Shown: positions 34,718 through 43,327, counted from the first letter of the stretch. The stretch: DNA of 64,000 bases from Betaproteobacteria bacterium (GCA_016720855.1 JADKJU010000002.1:310001-374000), one strand, 5' to 3'. A program made the numbers and translations. The notes: generated from the letters alone by a model not told the origin.

Positions 34718-35674
34718 CTAGCGCTGCAGGCGAGCGCCGGACGGGTGGTTGCTTCCATGGACGGCCACGTGGCAGTTCTGGCACGAGCGGCCGATGACGC
34801 GCGCGCTCTGCGTGCCGCCCTGCAACGCGGCAGCCGCCGTCTGGTCGCCCCGGAAGAACTGGCCGGGGTGGCCCACCGGCGGGCTGTGGCACTGCTGGCA
34901 CAGGAACGGGCGCGACGACACGAGCAGGCGCTCGTTGTTCGAGCCGTGCGGCGAGTGGCAGTTGATGCAGCTCTCGCGCACCGGGGCGTGCTCCCAGATG
35001 AACGGCCCGCGCTTCTCGGCGTGGCAGGCGGCACAGGTCTCGTTCACGCTGTCATTCTTGAGCAGCGGTCGCGTGATCGACCCGTGCGGGTTGTGGCAAT
35101 CGACGCAGCTCATCTTGCCCTCGAGCACCGGCATGTGGGAGCGCCGCTGGAACTCGGCGCGCTGCTGCTGATGGCAGGTGAGGCAGGTCTCGGTGATGGT
35201 GGGTTTGCGCAGCAGGCCATTCACCGAGCGCCTTTCCATGGGCGCATGGCAGTCGCTGCAGGCGATGTTGTTGAGTTCATGCGTGGAGGCGGCCCAGTGC
35301 TGGCGCTGCCCTCCGCCGTGGCAGGAAAGGCACTGCGCATTCATGGTCTGGATCGGCGTGCCCGACTCCTTCGTGAATGAGATGATCGCCGTCTTGTCGG
35401 AGGATTTCGAGACGTGCTTCGATCCCGGCCCGTGGCATGCCTCGCAGACGTACTTCTCGCGCTGGTTCTTCGGGTTACCGCGGAAGGCCCGCGCGTGCTG
35501 CGTGTCACGGAAATGCTGGTTTTCGGTGTCGTGGCAGCTCAGACACTTGGCTTCGCCCACATAGGTCGCCTCCTGCGCCTTTGCCGGAAGCGCCCATCCG
35601 AGCAGGCCGATGAGCGCAATGGCCGCGCCCCGCGCCCAGGTGGCGACATGCTTCTCTCCGAATATCGCGTTCAT
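34718..35674 (-). CDS. Periplasmic decaheme c-type cytochrome (DmsE/MtrA/MtoA family)
   Basis: 318 residues from ATG 35674, with GGGGGATCG upstream. Signal peptide to about residue 33 (AKAQ). Exactly ten CxxCH motifs occur: CLSCH, CEACH, CLSCH, CSDCH, CLTCH, CVDCH, CAACH, CINCH, CQQCH and CQNCH, spread evenly through 43-310. This count, size and spacing match the MtrA/MtoA/DmsE family, which spans the barrel and carries electrons between periplasm and cell surface. The next gene is its MtrB-type partner. Direction of flow (metal reduction or Fe(II) oxidation) cannot be read from sequence. Confidence 0.93.
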   Translation of the reverse strand: MNAIFGEKHVATWARGAAIALIGLLGWALPAKAQEATYVGEAKCLSCHDTENQHFRDTQHARAFRGNPKNQREKYVCEACHGPGSKHVSKSSDKTAIISFTKESGTPIQTMNAQCLSCHGGGQRQHWAASTHELNNIACSDCHAPMERRSVNGLLRKPTITETCLTCHQQQRAEFQRRSHMPVLEGKMSCVDCHNPHGSITRPLLKNDSVNETCAACHAEKRGPFIWEHAPVRESCINCHSPHGSNNERLLVSSRPFLCQQCHSPPVGHPGQFFRGDQTAAAALQGGTQSARVIGRSCQNCHVAVHGSNHPSGARLQR

Positions 35675-35772
35675 CTGTCGATCCCCCTTCGCGCGGCATT
35701 CCCTGCACCGCTTCTGTGGCAATACCCCGGATCCTGTTCGGGCCGGGACTTCTTCAAGACTTGAGCTGCCGC

Positions 35773-36474
35773 CTACCCTCCGGCCATGGGCAGGCGGGAG
35801 ACGTAGTCGAGCACCGCGTTGAGATCCGCATCCTTGTAATCCTTGATCACGCGGACCATCTTCGGATCGGCGTTGCGGCGTTCTCCGTCGCGAATGGCGC
35901 GTCCCTCGTGTGTCAGGTACAGGTAGTGCTGGCCGTTGAGGCGCGGCTGGAATTCCGGGCCATCGCCCTCCGCCTTGTTTCCATGACAGGTAGCGCAATC
36001 CTTCAGGTACAGCGCCTTGCCCCGCTCGAGATCCTTGCCCGGCCCCTTTCCGTTATCCGCGTTCACGGGAAGGCCCTGCAGGTACACCGCGATGTCCGCG
36101 ATGTCCTGCGGCCCGAGAACATGCTCGTTGGCAAAGGGATACATGCGCGAGTTGTCGCGGCGGCCAGCGCGAACGTCGGTCATCTGCTTGATCAGCACCG
36201 AGGCATGCTGCCCGGCCAGGCGTGGATACTTGCCGTCCGGGCGCCCGAGCGCATGGCTGCGGTGGCACCCCTGGCAAACTTCGAAGGCGATCTCGCCGCG
36301 CAGCGGGTCGCCCTTGGCCTTGAGCGCCTGCAGCTTCTCGCCCTGCATCTCGTTCCAGACATAGTCGGGCGACTCGATGCCCTTAACGTGAGGCTGCGGC
36401 GCTGCCTTTTCCTGCGCCAGCACGACGGCCGGCACGAAGACCATCGCCCAGCCGATTGCGACCCACCGTTTCAT
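35773..36474 (-). CDS. Diheme c-type cytochrome
   Basis: 233 residues. Signal peptide MKRWVAIGWAMVFVPAVVLA. Two c-type domains with CQGCH (about 67) and CATCH (about 160), each followed by a pattern such as YPRLAGQHASVLIKQM or RLNGQHYLYL, as in cytochrome c4 family proteins. An extra N-terminal segment of about 45 residues precedes the first heme. It lies 98 bp upstream of the decaheme gene on the same strand and is probably a periplasmic carrier between the conduit and inner-membrane oxidases or dehydrogenases. Confidence 0.88.
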   Translation of the reverse strand: MKRWVAIGWAMVFVPAVVLAQEKAAPQPHVKGIESPDYVWNEMQGEKLQALKAKGDPLRGEIAFEVCQGCHRSHALGRPDGKYPRLAGQHASVLIKQMTDVRAGRRDNSRMYPFANEHVLGPQDIADIAVYLQGLPVNADNGKGPGKDLERGKALYLKDCATCHGNKAEGDGPEFQPRLNGQHYLYLTHEGRAIRDGERRNADPKMVRVIKDYKDADLNAVLDYVSRLPMAGG

Positions 36475-36505
36475 TTTCCGCCCCCAATGGTCTTGTGCAT
36501 GGCGC

Positions 36506-37126
36506 TCACATCCCCGCCATGAATTCGGCGGCAGCCTTGATCTCTTCCTCGGTCAGGCGCTCGGCCACGACGCGCATGACGCGGCCCTTGTCGTTGTTGC
36601 GCGCCCCGCTCTTGAAATCCATCATTTCCTTGATCGCATAGGCCTGGTGCTGCCCGGCGATGCGAGGGTAGCGGTCGTTGCCCAACCCGTTGTCGAGGTG
36701 GCAGCCGGCGCAGGCGGGAACGCCCGTCGCCTCGTTGCCGTCCGTGAACAGCTTGCGGCCTGCGGTTGCGAGGGCCGCGTTCTCCACCTTTCCCGGCGCC
36801 TGCTTCTGCGCGGCGAAATGGGCGGTCAGGGCGGGAATGTCGCCGGATTTCACGTTGGCAAGCGTCGGCGCCATGGTGTCGCTCTTGCGCTTTCCGGCGA
36901 TGAAATCGTTGAGCTGCTTGGCGATGTACGAAGGCTGCTGGCCTGCAAGCTTCGGAAACATGGGCACGACGCTGTTGCCGTCGGCCGCGTGGCAGGGGGA
37001 ACACAGGGTGAGCGCAAGCTGTCCCGCGTCGTCGGCCACGGCGTGCGCAGCCACGAACGCCACTGCAAGTGGGATAAGGACACGCCTCGCCAACCGGCTG
37101 CTGCCGGTCGCCTCGTTCAACCGCAT
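36506..37126 (-). CDS. Diheme cytochrome c4-like protein
   Basis: 206 residues from ATG 37126, with GGGGGAG upstream. Signal peptide ending HAVADD. Two c-type heme sites, CSPCH and CAGCH, each followed by a c4-type element (FPKLAGQQPSYIAKQL and YPRIAGQHQAYAIKEM) that carries the Met ligands downstream. It is the first gene of the four-gene cytochrome cluster and 31 bp from the second. It probably shuttles electrons in the periplasm. Having two diheme carriers instead of a CymA- or MtoD-like partner is unusual among known mto loci. Confidence 0.88.
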   Translation of the reverse strand: MRLNEATGSSRLARRVLIPLAVAFVAAHAVADDAGQLALTLCSPCHAADGNSVVPMFPKLAGQQPSYIAKQLNDFIAGKRKSDTMAPTLANVKSGDIPALTAHFAAQKQAPGKVENAALATAGRKLFTDGNEATGVPACAGCHLDNGLGNDRYPRIAGQHQAYAIKEMMDFKSGARNNDKGRVMRVVAERLTEEEIKAAAEFMAGM

Positions 37127-37472
37127 CGCGAACTCCCCCTCTAGAGCCCACATGGGCGCCCACACCAGGAGAGGCGCGATTTCCCCGGGGTGTGTGGCGT
37201 CTTTCTTATTGTTTTCAGCTTCCTCGGAAGAGCCTACCGGGGGGTATGCGAATAACCTTGAACCAGTTCAAGAAATGACTAACGGTCTTTGGCCGGCATT
37301 CCAGCCTGGGGTGCGGCTCAGCCCGATTTGCCGCTTCGGCGCCGACGGGGGTATTCCTGTCCCGAGCGACCTCGAGGTTTGGTGTGCGTGCCGTCGCTGC
37401 CGTGCTGTCTTGCACTGCCCCCCGCAACCGAACCAGGAATACATCCTGCCCACCTCTACCGGGGAAGGCCGT
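37127..37472. other. 346-bp noncoding region upstream of the cytochrome cluster
   Basis: No convincing gene is seen. It lies between the end of the LysR gene and the first cytochrome gene, so it must carry the promoter of the cytochrome cluster. It holds the palindrome at 37257 and an A+T-richer stretch (37201-37216) that could serve as a promoter -10 region on the minus strand. No firm promoter can be assigned. Confidence 0.6.
37257..37272. promoter_or_regulatory. Inverted repeat CTTGAAC-CA-GTTCAAG, candidate operator
   Basis: A dyad with perfect 7-bp arms and a 2-bp centre lies about 130 bp upstream of the first cytochrome gene. Its size and position suit a dimeric regulator. It does not match FNR or Fur consensus sequences. 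The regulator is unknown. Confidence 0.4.
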
Positions 37473-38393
37473 TCACCCCTTCACCACTTCGCGCGTCACT
37501 TCCTGGAGGAGCTTGCGCAGGAAGCGATGGCCGGGGTCGCGGTCACGGCCCTCGTGCCACATGAGCCTCACCGGCACTTCGCCGCTGCGAGGCGCGCCCG
37601 TCACTATCTGCAGCCCCAGCCTGCTGCGCCCCATCTGCGCCATGCTCGCGGGAATGAGGCCCAGCAGATCCGAGGTGGCCGTGACCATGAAGATCTCGAG
37701 AATTTCCGACACCTCGAGTTCATGGCGAAGCCCCAGTTCCTGCAAGTCACCCATCGCATCGAGGAGTCTGCCGGCGTCCATGCGCGGCCGAAGGCGAACG
37801 AATGCATGCTCGCGCAGGGCCTTGGGCGTCGCACGGCCGCGCAGGACGGGATGGCCCTTCCTCGCCGCGACGACCAAGCTATCCCGGAAGAGCGTCTCAT
37901 GCCGAAAGTGCTCTCCGTCTGCCGGCAGCCAGTCGATGGACGCGTCCACCCGTCCCTCACGCAGCGCCTGCCCCAACCCGGTCGGTCGCGACTGGGTGTT
38001 GAACGAGACGCTCACGCCCGGAGCTGCCTTGCCAAGCCGGTCGAGGAGCCGGACCGCGATCATCGGCCCCAGCGGATGCGGAATAGCCACGCCGAAGTGG
38101 CGACCGGAGGTCACGGGGTCGAAGCCTCGCGTTTCGGTCACCGCCTCCCGGACGAGCCCCAGGGCGGGCTGCGTTCTCGCGTAGATCGCCTCTGCCGTGG
38201 ACGTGGGCGTGACGCCACGCGCATGGCGCACGAAAAGCTCGTCCCTGAACAGCACGCGCAGCCGCGCAAGCGCATGGCTCACGGCGGACTGCGTGATCGA
38301 AAGGCGGATGGCCGCCTTCGACAGGCTCCTTTCCTCGTACGCGGCCTCGAACACCGGGAGCAGGTTGAGATCCACGGATCGCATGTTGAGCAT
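37473..38393 (-). CDS. LysR-type transcriptional regulator
   Basis: 306 residues. N-terminal winged helix: MRSVDLNLLPVFEAAYEERS, LSKAAIRLSITQSAVSHALA and LFVRHARGVTPT, the last typical of the NodD/NahR-like branch. A two-lobed effector domain follows. It is divergent from the paired small genes and 347 bp downstream of the cytochrome cluster start, on the same strand as that cluster. By the usual LysR habit it probably controls the divergent pair and itself; control of the cytochromes is possible but unproven. ATG 38384 is an alternative start. Confidence 0.9.
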   Translation of the reverse strand: MLNMRSVDLNLLPVFEAAYEERSLSKAAIRLSITQSAVSHALARLRVLFRDELFVRHARGVTPTSTAEAIYARTQPALGLVREAVTETRGFDPVTSGRHFGVAIPHPLGPMIAVRLLDRLGKAAPGVSVSFNTQSRPTGLGQALREGRVDASIDWLPADGEHFRHETLFRDSLVVAARKGHPVLRGRATPKALREHAFVRLRPRMDAGRLLDAMGDLQELGLRHELEVSEILEIFMVTATSDLLGLIPASMAQMGRSRLGLQIVTGAPRSGEVPVRLMWHEGRDRDPGHRFLRKLLQEVTREVVKG

Positions 38394-38397
38394 GGCT

Positions 38398-38412
38398 CAT
38401 ATCTTTCATATG
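38398..38412. promoter_or_regulatory. Candidate LysR operator CATAT-N5-ATATG
   Basis: A perfect short dyad 5 bp from the LysR gene start, in the A+T-rich shared upstream region of the LysR gene and the divergent small gene. It fits the general LysR box form (inverted repeat with a T-N11-A core) and could mediate autoregulation. Confidence 0.45.
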
Positions 38413-38560
38413 ACTTCTTCAGTATCTCAAATATATCACCGGCTTCAAAATGGGGGCATCCGGCACGCAACCGGCAGGTGTTTGGCGAGCCGAAGCAACC
38501 ACGGGCTCACGGCAATCGAGTGCGGGTGCCCGATACATGACAAATGAGGAGTTGGCAGAA

Positions 38561-38938
38561 ATGAAGATGATCATGAAGGCGCAGCCGTTCGAGCCCGCCA
38601 GGTACGACGGATGGCACATCCTCACGCCCGCGAACGGGCCGGTCGAGGACGCTGGCGAAGACGCGCATTCCGTGATGGCAGCACTCCCGTTGTGGCTGGC
38701 CAGCGATCACGAATTCGCCAGGACCCCCGAGGCGCTCAAGGAGTTCAAGCGTCACCTGGCGGAATTCGTCAGGCGGAACAAGGCGACAATCCGCGCCAGG
38801 CGGATCGTCATCAACCTGTATGACGCTCCCCGCCCGCTGCCGTTCGACTACGTCAAGGCGATACAGCAGGCCTTCGTGAAGAGCGCGCCGGACAGGATCG
38901 TCGACCACGTGGTCATCTACACGAACCTGCTCGCGTGA
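38561..38938 (+). CDS. Small protein of unknown function, paralogue 1
   Basis: 125 residues from ATG 38561 (MKMIMKAQPFEPARYDGWHI), chosen because GGAG lies 9 bases upstream and because the next gene's start aligns there. ATG 38537 is in frame upstream. It shares with the following gene the pattern PxRYxGWHxLT, PxWLxxDHxxARTP, a Leu/Phe-rich helix, VINL..APRPLP.xYV.AI and a final VxIYTxLA. No known family is recognised, and no signal peptide or membrane segment is present. Confidence 0.7.
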   Translation: MKMIMKAQPFEPARYDGWHILTPANGPVEDAGEDAHSVMAALPLWLASDHEFARTPEALKEFKRHLAEFVRRNKATIRARRIVINLYDAPRPLPFDYVKAIQQAFVKSAPDRIVDHVVIYTNLLA

Positions 38939-38960
38939 GTCGAATCCGGCGCAGTCAGGC

Positions 38961-39359
38961 ATGAAGGTCACTCTTGTCGCCAGGGAGTTCGCGCCGGACC
39001 GGTACAAGGGCTGGCATGTTCTCACCGCGGCAGGCGCCGGTGCTTCGTCCGGGGAGGTCGAAGCGCGAGCACGGAACGCGCCCGAGCTGCCTGCCTCGGT
39101 GACCGCTCTCCCGCCATGGTTGATCTGCGACCACGGCTATGCCCGGACGCCGATCGCGCTCGAGGAATTCCGGACCTATCTCGCGCTTTTCATCGAAATG
39201 AATCGAACCCGGTTCCATGCCTCGAAGGTCGTCATCAATCTGGGCGGGGCGCCGCGCCCTCTGCCATCCGGCTACGTGGAGGCGATCGAGGACGTGTTCC
39301 TCAGCAAGGCGCTCCACGGATCGATCCGGGAGGTGAAGATCTACACGGACCTCGCCTGA
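38961..39359 (+). CDS. Small protein of unknown function, paralogue 2
   Basis: 132 residues from ATG 38961, 22 bp after its paralogue. It shares about 40% of positions with that protein over the whole length (RYKGWHVLTAAG, CDHGYARTPIALEEFRTYLA, VVINLGGAPRPLPSGYVEAI, KIYTDLA). The tandem arrangement points to local duplication. It may form a heterodimer with paralogue 1. Function unknown. Confidence 0.7.
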   Translation: MKVTLVAREFAPDRYKGWHVLTAAGAGASSGEVEARARNAPELPASVTALPPWLICDHGYARTPIALEEFRTYLALFIEMNRTRFHASKVVINLGGAPRPLPSGYVEAIEDVFLSKALHGSIREVKIYTDLA

Positions 39360-39374
39360 GGGCAGGGTCCGGAG

Positions 39375-41204
39375 CTACTCGACCGTCACGCTCTTCGCGA
39401 GGTTCCGGGGCTTGTCGACATCCGTGCCCCGCTTGAGGGCCGTGTGGTAGGCGAGGAGCTGCACGGGGATCGTGTGCACGATCGGAGACAGGAGGCCTGC
39501 ATGCCGAGGCGTGCGGATCACGTGCACGCCCTCGCTCTCGGAGAAATGGCTGTCTAGGTCGGCAAAGACGTAGAGCTCGCCGCCGCGCGCGCGCACCTCC
39601 TGCATGTTGCTCTTCACCTTCTCCAGCAGCGAGTCGTTGGGCGCGATCACGACCACCGGCATGGAGGAATCGACGAGGGCAAGGGGGCCGTGCTTGAGTT
39701 CGCCTGCCGCGTACGCCTCGGCATGGATGTAGGAGATTTCCTTCAGCTTGAGCGCCCCCTCCAGCGCAACGGGATAGTGCAGCCCGCGGCCGAGGAAAAG
39801 GGCGTGCTCGTGGGTGGCGAAGCGCTCGGCCCAGGCCTGGATCTGCGGCTCCAGGTTCAGTGCGTGCTGGATGCTGCCGGGCACGAAGCGAAGCTGCTCG
39901 ATGGCGCCAGCCTCGGTCTTCGCGTCGAGCAGGCCCCGCGCCTTGGCGAGCGCCAGCGTGAGGGTGAAGAGGGAGACGAGCTGCGTGGTAAAGGCCTTGG
40001 TGGAGGCGACCCCGATCTCCATGCCGGCGCGCGTGTAGAAAACGAAGCGCGAGGCGCGTGGAATGGCGCTTTCCTGCACGTTGCAGATTGAAAGCGTGTA
40101 CTCGTGCCCCAGCTCCCTGGCGCGCTTCAGGGCCTCCATCGTATCGAGCGTCTCGCCCGATTGCGAGATCGTGACCACGAGCTGCCTCGGGTTGGGGATC
40201 GAGTCGCGATAGCGGTATTCGTGTCCCAGCTCCACATTGCACGGCACCCTGGCGATCGACTCCAGCCAGAAGCGCGCGACCAGGCCCGCGTAATGGCTGG
40301 TGCCGGAGGCCAGGATGAGGACCGCATCGATGTCGCGAAATGCCGCCATCGCGCCCTTGCCGAAGAGACCGTCCACGTCGATGCCGCCGTCGATCACCGC
40401 CTCCAGCGTGTCGGCGACGGCTCGGGGCTGTTCGTGGATCTCCTTCTGCATGTAATGGCGGTAGGGGCCAAGGTCGACTGCATCCGCCGATAGGGCACTC
40501 ACCCGTTCCGTCCGGATGGCGGGCTTGCCGGCGGCGTCCACGACCTCGACGCCGCTGCGGCGGATGGCCACCACGTCGCCATCCTCGAGGTACATCACGC
40601 GTCGCGTCTCGGAGACGATCGCGGAGACGTCGGAGGCCAGGAAGTTCTCGCCCTCCCCCAGGCCCACCACCAGCGGGCAGCCCATGCGCGCACCGGTAAC
40701 CGTGCCCGGCTCCGTAACCGCCACGACACCGATGGCGTAAGCCCCGCGCAGATCCGCCGCCGCTTTCTGCGTGGCCCGGAAGAGATCGCCGGTCGCCTTG
40801 TAATAGTGGTGAACCAGATGCGCGATGACCTCCGTGTCGGTTTGCGAGTCGAAAGCGTAGCCCAGGGCCTTGAGTCGCGCGCGCTGCTCCTCGTGGTTCT
40901 CGATGATGCCGTTGTGCACGACGGCGAGCTCGTCGGAGGAGACGTGGGGATGGGCATTGGGTTCGGTGACGCCCCCGTGGGTGGCCCAGCGCGTGTGGGC
41001 GATGCCGATGATGCCGGCCAGGTTCTCGGCCCGCGCGGCGCTTTCCATCTCCGCGACCCGGCCGACGCGGCGCACACGCCGGATGCCGCCGTCCAGGATG
41101 GCGATTCCCGCGGAATCGTAACCGCGGTATTCGAGGCGCTTGAGTCCTTCCGTCAGGAGGGGGACGACGTTGCGACTGGCGATGGCACCGACGATTCCGC
41201 ACAT
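39375..41204 (-). CDS. glmS: Glucosamine--fructose-6-phosphate aminotransferase (isomerizing)
   Basis: 609 residues, standard length. Met is removed to expose the nucleophile Cys in MCGIVGAIA, as in class II glutaminases, with YRGYDSAGIA following. Two SIS sugar-isomerase domains (ILASGTSHYAG, ISQSGETLDTMEAL, SYIHAEAYAAGELKHGPLAL) and the C-terminal LAKSVTVE complete the enzyme. It makes glucosamine-6-phosphate for peptidoglycan and lipopolysaccharide. A hairpin with a U-run lies just upstream. Confidence 0.97.
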   Translation of the reverse strand: MCGIVGAIASRNVVPLLTEGLKRLEYRGYDSAGIAILDGGIRRVRRVGRVAEMESAARAENLAGIIGIAHTRWATHGGVTEPNAHPHVSSDELAVVHNGIIENHEEQRARLKALGYAFDSQTDTEVIAHLVHHYYKATGDLFRATQKAAADLRGAYAIGVVAVTEPGTVTGARMGCPLVVGLGEGENFLASDVSAIVSETRRVMYLEDGDVVAIRRSGVEVVDAAGKPAIRTERVSALSADAVDLGPYRHYMQKEIHEQPRAVADTLEAVIDGGIDVDGLFGKGAMAAFRDIDAVLILASGTSHYAGLVARFWLESIARVPCNVELGHEYRYRDSIPNPRQLVVTISQSGETLDTMEALKRARELGHEYTLSICNVQESAIPRASRFVFYTRAGMEIGVASTKAFTTQLVSLFTLTLALAKARGLLDAKTEAGAIEQLRFVPGSIQHALNLEPQIQAWAERFATHEHALFLGRGLHYPVALEGALKLKEISYIHAEAYAAGELKHGPLALVDSSMPVVVIAPNDSLLEKVKSNMQEVRARGGELYVFADLDSHFSESEGVHVIRTPRHAGLLSPIVHTIPVQLLAYHTALKRGTDVDKPRNLAKSVTVE

Positions 41205-41221
41205 GACAGCGATTTTCTCAC

Positions 41222-41259
41222 GAAAAACGAAGCCCTCCGCGGCATCGCCGCGAAGGGCT
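41222..41259 (-). terminator. Rho-independent terminator upstream of glmS
   Basis: On the minus strand AGCCCTTCGCGGC pairs with GCCGCGGAGGGCT (one C-A mismatch) around a GAT loop, followed by TTTTT. It ends the transcript from the CHASE2 gene and separates it from glmS. Confidence 0.7.
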
Positions 41260-41413
41260 CAAGGCAGGCGTCGATCTCTTGGCCTCACATCGCCCTGCCG
41301 ATGACGGGATGAGGAGGAGGCCCGTGCATCTGGGAACCACTGTACGTCGCTGCCGTGGACGGCACCGCGAGGTGCTTCACACCCCGGATGCCGAATATCG
41401 GACAAGACCCGGC

Positions 41414-42541
41414 TCAGGAGCGTTCCCCGGAGCTCTGCGAAGTGCGGCCCAGGATGCGGCTCGCAAGCACGGCCGCCAGCAGGGTGGCCAGGGGAGCGGC
41501 CAAGGGGACATACCAGCCCAGCCGCAACGCGAGGAGGGCCGAGGCACAGGCGCCGGCAGCGACCAGCACACCCACCGCCGGCGCGGCGCAGGCCGCAACG
41601 AGCGCCATCGCGGCGATGGCAAGGACGATCGCCGGCAGTGGCAGTTCCTCCACGGGGCGCCCGTGCAGCAGCGTCCGCACGCTTTGCGCGTGCGCGAGCA
41701 CCGCGGGGGGCTCCGCCGAGGGCGGCTCCCACCCGGCCAGCGACAGCGGCTGGGGCACTCGATCATCCGGCCCCGCCACCTGCGAAACGAACACGATGCG
41801 GCCCCGGAACAGCCGTGCCAGGGCCTCGTCGTCGCGGATCTCGAGGAGGCGCCTCGCGGGCAGCATTCGGTACGCGGGGCCGAGCCCGTAGTCGATGATC
41901 CCCGGAGCGCAGTGTCCGCCAAGCACTTCGCACAGCCAGCCCGCGGACGTCGGCCACTCGCCCTGCTGCGTCGGAAGCGTGAGGCCTACCTGCCTCACCC
42001 GTCCGTCCTCGTCACGAGGCAGGATCGTGAAGACGAGCGAGCGCGGATCCACGCCACGAAGCAGGGGTTCGTGGATGGGAACCACCTCCCGCCGCGAATC
42101 GACCCCCATGCCGATTGCAAGCGGCGCTGCAGCCTGGGCCACGGACAGCGCCGTGGCCAGCGCATCGTCCCAACCCGGCGCTGCCGCCTCCAGCGATGTC
42201 CGGGGCAGCGTCACAAGCAGGGCGATGGCCCGCGGGCTTCCCCGCGCAATTCGAACCAATACGTCCGGCAGCTTTCGCAGGGCAGGGCCCAGCGGATCGA
42301 CCTCGGGCGATACCGCTGACGCATCGTCGAGACCCACGACGAGGATGTCATCGGGGGCCTGCGTGGGGCCGAATGCGCGCAGGATCCCGAAACCCGCATC
42401 GAGCGCGGCCAGGCTCGCTTGCGCGCCCCACGGCGAAAGGTGCATTGCAAGGCCGGCAAGCGCCAGGAGGGCCGCCGTGAGGATTGCCGCGAGCGAGGAC
42501 GGCTGGATGCGGACAGGCGGTGTGCGGGACATGGAACGCAT
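41414..42541 (-). CDS. Stand-alone CHASE2-domain membrane sensor
   Basis: 375 residues. An N-terminal TM helix (AAILTAALLALAGLAMHLS) is followed by a periplasmic CHASE2 domain (about 40-290: LDAGFGILRAFGPTQAPDDI, FRGRIVFVSQVAGPDDRVPQ, LAHAQSVRTLLHG), then three TM helices near the C-terminus. CHASE2 domains normally feed a kinase or cyclase placed after the last helix, but this protein ends directly after the TM block (TSQSSGERS). The output must come from a partner protein if it signals at all. It is divergent from the Crp-type regulator, with 62 bp between starts, which suggests a functional tie. ATG 42532 is an alternative start. Confidence 0.8.
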   Translation of the reverse strand: MRSMSRTPPVRIQPSSLAAILTAALLALAGLAMHLSPWGAQASLAALDAGFGILRAFGPTQAPDDILVVGLDDASAVSPEVDPLGPALRKLPDVLVRIARGSPRAIALLVTLPRTSLEAAAPGWDDALATALSVAQAAAPLAIGMGVDSRREVVPIHEPLLRGVDPRSLVFTILPRDEDGRVRQVGLTLPTQQGEWPTSAGWLCEVLGGHCAPGIIDYGLGPAYRMLPARRLLEIRDDEALARLFRGRIVFVSQVAGPDDRVPQPLSLAGWEPPSAEPPAVLAHAQSVRTLLHGRPVEELPLPAIVLAIAAMALVAACAAPAVGVLVAAGACASALLALRLGWYVPLAAPLATLLAAVLASRILGRTSQSSGERS

Positions 42542-42603
42542 CTTAACGGGCCGGGGCGCGAGTGCTAGACTCGCCGCACCCTTGCACCGGAGTGAGCGCG
42601 ACC

Positions 42604-43254
42604 ATGACCGGCGAGCCCCCCAGTCCAGCCCAGTTGGCCGCGATCGCCGATGCGTTCGTGCGCGAGCTGGCCACCCTGGGTCGCGTGCGCAGCTACCCGA
42701 AGAACACGGTGTTCATCACCGAGGGCGATTCGAGCGATGCCGTCTTCGTCATCCTGTCCGGGCGAGTGAAGGCCTTCGTGTCCGACTCGGAGGGCCACGA
42801 GCTCATCCTCAACACCCAGGGCCCCGGAGATTACGTGGGCGAGATGGCGCTCGACGGCAAGGCGCGCTCCGCCTCTGTCATCACGCTCGAGCCCACCACC
42901 TTTTCGGTCGTGCAGCGCGAACCGCTGCGCGAGGCCATCCGCAGGAATCCCGACTTCGCCTTGATCATGATCTCCAAGGTGATCGAGCGGGCCCGCGAGG
43001 CGACCGACAACGTGAAGAACCTCGCGCTGCTCGACGTTTACGGCCGGGTGGCGCGGCTGCTCCTCAACATGGCGGTCGAGTCGGACGGCAAGCTGCGCAT
43101 TCCGGAGAAGATCACGCAGCAGGAAATTGCCGAGCGCGTGGGCGCCTCGCGCGACATGGTGAGCCGCATCTTCCGCGACCTCACCGTCGGCGGCTACATC
43201 AGCGTCGAGAACCGCATCGTCACGATCAACAAAAAGCCGCCTGCGCGTTGGTAG
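42604..43254 (+). CDS. Crp/Fnr-family transcriptional regulator
   Basis: 216 residues from ATG 42604 behind GGAGTGAG. An N-terminal cyclic-nucleotide-type barrel (YPKNTVFITEGDSSDAVFVI, GPGDYVGEMALDG) leads through a dimer helix to the Crp winged helix (ITQQEIAERVGASRDMVSRI). No N-terminal cysteine cluster is present, so it is not an Fnr-type oxygen sensor. It keeps the GEMAL and R-A patch resembling CRP's cAMP pocket (KARSASV). The divergent CHASE2 gene may be a target. Confidence 0.88.
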   Translation: MTGEPPSPAQLAAIADAFVRELATLGRVRSYPKNTVFITEGDSSDAVFVILSGRVKAFVSDSEGHELILNTQGPGDYVGEMALDGKARSASVITLEPTTFSVVQREPLREAIRRNPDFALIMISKVIERAREATDNVKNLALLDVYGRVARLLLNMAVESDGKLRIPEKITQQEIAERVGASRDMVSRIFRDLTVGGYISVENRIVTINKKPPARW

Positions 43255-43327
43255 GGGCCGGGGAAGGCGTTGGGCCGGACGACGAGCCGCCGGTCAGCGC
43301 CGGCGCGCATCGAAATGCCGGGGGAAC

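Noticed and set aside
32372..35380. A 1002-codon plus-strand frame opposite the barrel and decaheme genes
   Set aside because: Same reason: composition is Arg/Val/Gly shadow, while the minus strand has ten CxxCH motifs and beta strands.
41231..41259. Hairpin as an operator for glmS
   Set aside because: A U-run follows on the transcribed strand and an upstream gene ends before it, so a terminator is the simpler reading.
41205..41413. glmS ribozyme or riboswitch upstream of glmS
   Set aside because: No conserved core is seen; the only structure is a terminator hairpin, and the ribozyme is a Gram-positive feature.
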